64,000 nucleotides of DNA from Helicobacteraceae bacterium (lineage in GTDB: Bacteria; Campylobacterota; Campylobacteria; Campylobacterales; Sulfurimonadaceae). Location of the stretch: the NCBI GenBank assembly GCA_021163845.1, contig JAGGTH010000033.1:30505-94504 (forward strand), written 5' to 3'. The position numbers were made by a program, and so were the translations under genes. A model generated the notes under the pieces. That model saw nothing but the letters and a program-made list of their open reading frames with translations, did not search any database and was not told the origin of the DNA. Of the stretch, positions 61,807 through 64,000 are shown piece after piece. Positions within the stretch are counted from its first letter, which is position 1; each line of letters starts with the position of its first letter.

Positions 61807-63986
61807 ATGTGAAGACCATACTCTTGTGGAGGTTTTGGTTCGCCGTAATAATAGCCTTGCAAGAGATCAATTCCAAGCTGTTTGACCTTATACATAATCT
61901 CTTCAGAGCTGACAAACTCTGCAATGGTACCGATACCTGTTGCTTTTGCAAAAGAGATGAGTGATTTTGCCATGATCTCGACGCTCTTATCACTATGAAG
62001 TTTTTCTATGATCGTACCATCGATCTTGATATAGTCGATATCAAGTTTAACAAGGTTTGTAAAGTTGGAATATCCACTTCCAAAGTCATCTATAGCGATC
62101 TTACATCCATACTTTTTGATAAATGCTATAAATTCTCCTACAGCCTTATAATCTAGGATCTCCTCAGATTCAATGATCTCAAATGTGATCCTCTCCCCGC
62201 CATATTTGATAAGTCTATTTTCAAGATAGCTTATAAATTCACTAGAGACTATGTTCTCATAGGTCACATTGAGAGAGAACTTGATATCATTTTTGGAATA
62301 GATGTTAAATATTTTTTGGAAGAGTTGCCTTGTGAAATACTCAAAGGTCTTATCCTCTTTTGCTACATCCAAAAAGAGATTGGGGGTTATAATAGAACCA
62401 TCCCGTGTCTTGATCCTCGCCAGCGCTTCATATTTGACCACTTTGCCTGTTTTTGCATCGACGAGAGGTTGAAAGTAGGGGATAATATTGTCATTTTCAA
62501 GTGCTTCTTGATAGATACAGAGGTTTTTAAGGCGGTTGCGATGGTGGATGGTAATGTTTGCATCCTCTTCATAAATTGCATAACTTGACATACTTTTAAA
62601 CGCTTCATGGAGGGCTATATTTGCTTTTCTGAGGATCTGATGGACACCATAAGAGATCCCTGCTGAGTAGGAGACCACTATATTATCTTCTTTGTAGCCT
62701 TGAATATCACAAACACTATTTTGTAAGATTGAATATTTTAAGAGTGAGAGGTAGCGGTTAAAATGATTTTTATCGGTCACTAAAATCGCAAACTCATTGA
62801 TATTGAGTCTATAGAGAGTAGAACTGTTGTCAAGCAGAGAACGTCGGAGTTCTTTTGCTTTTTTTATCAACATTTTTTGGACAAAATCTGAACCGTAATG
62901 CTCAGCAAAGGAGCTAAAATCATTGATATAGAGTAAGATCATCATACCATCTGTTTGGAGTTTTTCGAGGTCTTGAGTGAGCTTGACCCTTGTTGGAAGA
63001 TGGGTGACTTCATCGATCTCATTTTCTAAAGAGATCTTGTCAATACTTGAAGTGATCTGTATGATATTTCTCCCTTTTTTCTTCGCAAGATAAAGGTTTT
63101 GATCCGCCGCATTATAGATATCGTTGATGGAGTAGCTAATTGTAGACTCAAGATTGACTGCTCCAATAGAAACAGTGACCCAGTCTGAGACCTTACTCTC
63201 CTCATGAATGATATGAAGAGCCTCTATCTTTTCTTTGATGTTTTTGCAAAGTTCTTCGAGTTCTAAGGTGGTATGATCGAGACTTAAAAGAGCAAATTCT
63301 TCGCCTGCAAGTCTAAAAATATCAAAAGAGTCATTCTCCGTAACTTCGCGTAAAATATTAGCGATCTGAACAAGGACAAGATCTCCTGCTTGGTGGGAAT
63401 GACTTTCGTTGTAGAGTTTAAAAAAATCAACATCAATAATAACAAGTCCTAAGCTACTTTGCTTTTGTTTGGACTTTAAAAACAGTTTGCGAAAGAGTTC
63501 ATTGAAGTGTCTTCGGTTGTAGAGTCCTGTGAGAGAATCGACGGTAGATATCTCTTCGAGAGATTTTTTACTACTGATATCTTCACGGATCGCAAGGTAT
63601 CCTATTTTTGTACCTGCATCATCAAAGATCGGTTCAATAGTGATCTTTATCCAAAAATATTGTCCTGCTTTATTGATATTTTTGAGTTCGCCTTTAAATA
63701 TTTTATCTGCATTTAGAACATCCCACATTTTTTTGACATAGTTGCTTGGAACGTCAGAGTGTTTAAATATGCTGTGATTTTTCCCAATGATCTCTTCACG
63801 TGTGTAGCCTGTAAAGTCTAAGAATGCTTGTGTCGCATCTGTGATGTTGCCCTCTAGATCAGAAAAAGTGATAAGTAAATATTTATCTATAATATGAAGT
63901 TTATGAAGTGAATAGCTATCTTTTTTGAGAAGCTCGTTCGAGTGCTGATCAAGATTAAAAGTATCATTTTTTTTTATCATTCTCAA
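61803..63986 (-). CDS. PAS - GGDEF - degenerate GGDEF - EAL protein
   Basis: PAS (FLDFTGYTREEIIGKNHSIFKHSDVP), FRLAGEEFALLS, second FRLNINEF-like (YRLNINEFAILV), KYEALARI, IDDFGSGYSNFTNL. Confidence 0.9.
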   Translation of the reverse strand: MRMIKKNDTFNLDQHSNELLKKDSYSLHKLHIIDKYLLITFSDLEGNITDATQAFLDFTGYTREEIIGKNHSIFKHSDVPSNYVKKMWDVLNADKIFKGELKNINKAGQYFWIKITIEPIFDDAGTKIGYLAIREDISSKKSLEEISTVDSLTGLYNRRHFNELFRKLFLKSKQKQSSLGLVIIDVDFFKLYNESHSHQAGDLVLVQIANILREVTENDSFDIFRLAGEEFALLSLDHTTLELEELCKNIKEKIEALHIIHEESKVSDWVTVSIGAVNLESTISYSINDIYNAADQNLYLAKKKGRNIIQITSSIDKISLENEIDEVTHLPTRVKLTQDLEKLQTDGMMILLYINDFSSFAEHYGSDFVQKMLIKKAKELRRSLLDNSSTLYRLNINEFAILVTDKNHFNRYLSLLKYSILQNSVCDIQGYKEDNIVVSYSAGISYGVHQILRKANIALHEAFKSMSSYAIYEEDANITIHHRNRLKNLCIYQEALENDNIIPYFQPLVDAKTGKVVKYEALARIKTRDGSIITPNLFLDVAKEDKTFEYFTRQLFQKIFNIYSKNDIKFSLNVTYENIVSSEFISYLENRLIKYGGERITFEIIESEEILDYKAVGEFIAFIKKYGCKIAIDDFGSGYSNFTNLVKLDIDYIKIDGTIIEKLHSDKSVEIMAKSLISFAKATGIGTIAEFVSSEEIMYKVKQLGIDLLQGYYYGEPKPPQEYGLHI

Positions 63987-64000
63987 TTGTAGCTTAGAAT

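Noticed and set aside
1-64000. CRISPR arrays, tRNA/rRNA genes, IS elements, toxin-antitoxin or phage-defence modules
   Set aside because: Looked for repeats, structured RNA genes and transposase or defence-type proteins; none could be supported from the sequence by eye.

Overview
The window looks like a contiguous chromosomal segment of a Campylobacterota (Sulfurimonas/Sulfuricurvum-like) bacterium. This is inferred from gene content and protein flavour; no search was run. It is densely coding and mostly core metabolism: trpE (truncated by the left edge), glyA, lysS, fur, class II DAHP synthase, putA/putP, htpG, nifJ, oadGAB, argD, gatC, pilT and a Xer recombinase. I found no rRNA, tRNA, CRISPR array or IS element. 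Accessory or notable parts are: (1) a family 1 encapsulin with an encapsulated-ferritin cargo gene; (2) a RimK glutamate ligase, retropepsin-like protease, AstE/AspA-like and glutaminase operon; (3) a 57-aa Trp/Gly repeat peptide ORF (17615-17788, minus) with a near-perfect Shine-Dalgarno, absent from the ORF track as such and directly abutting a SnoaL/NTF2-like gene; (4) a TonB / TonB-receptor / ferredoxin-type membrane protein cluster beside an unusual phosphorelay with NMT1 and two SBP3 sensor domains; (5) a strong over-representation, by eye, of the 7-mer GGATGTA/TACATCC across the window in both orientations and several reading frames, resembling a DNA-uptake or other chromosome-wide signal. 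My best candidates for undescribed biology are (3) and (5).
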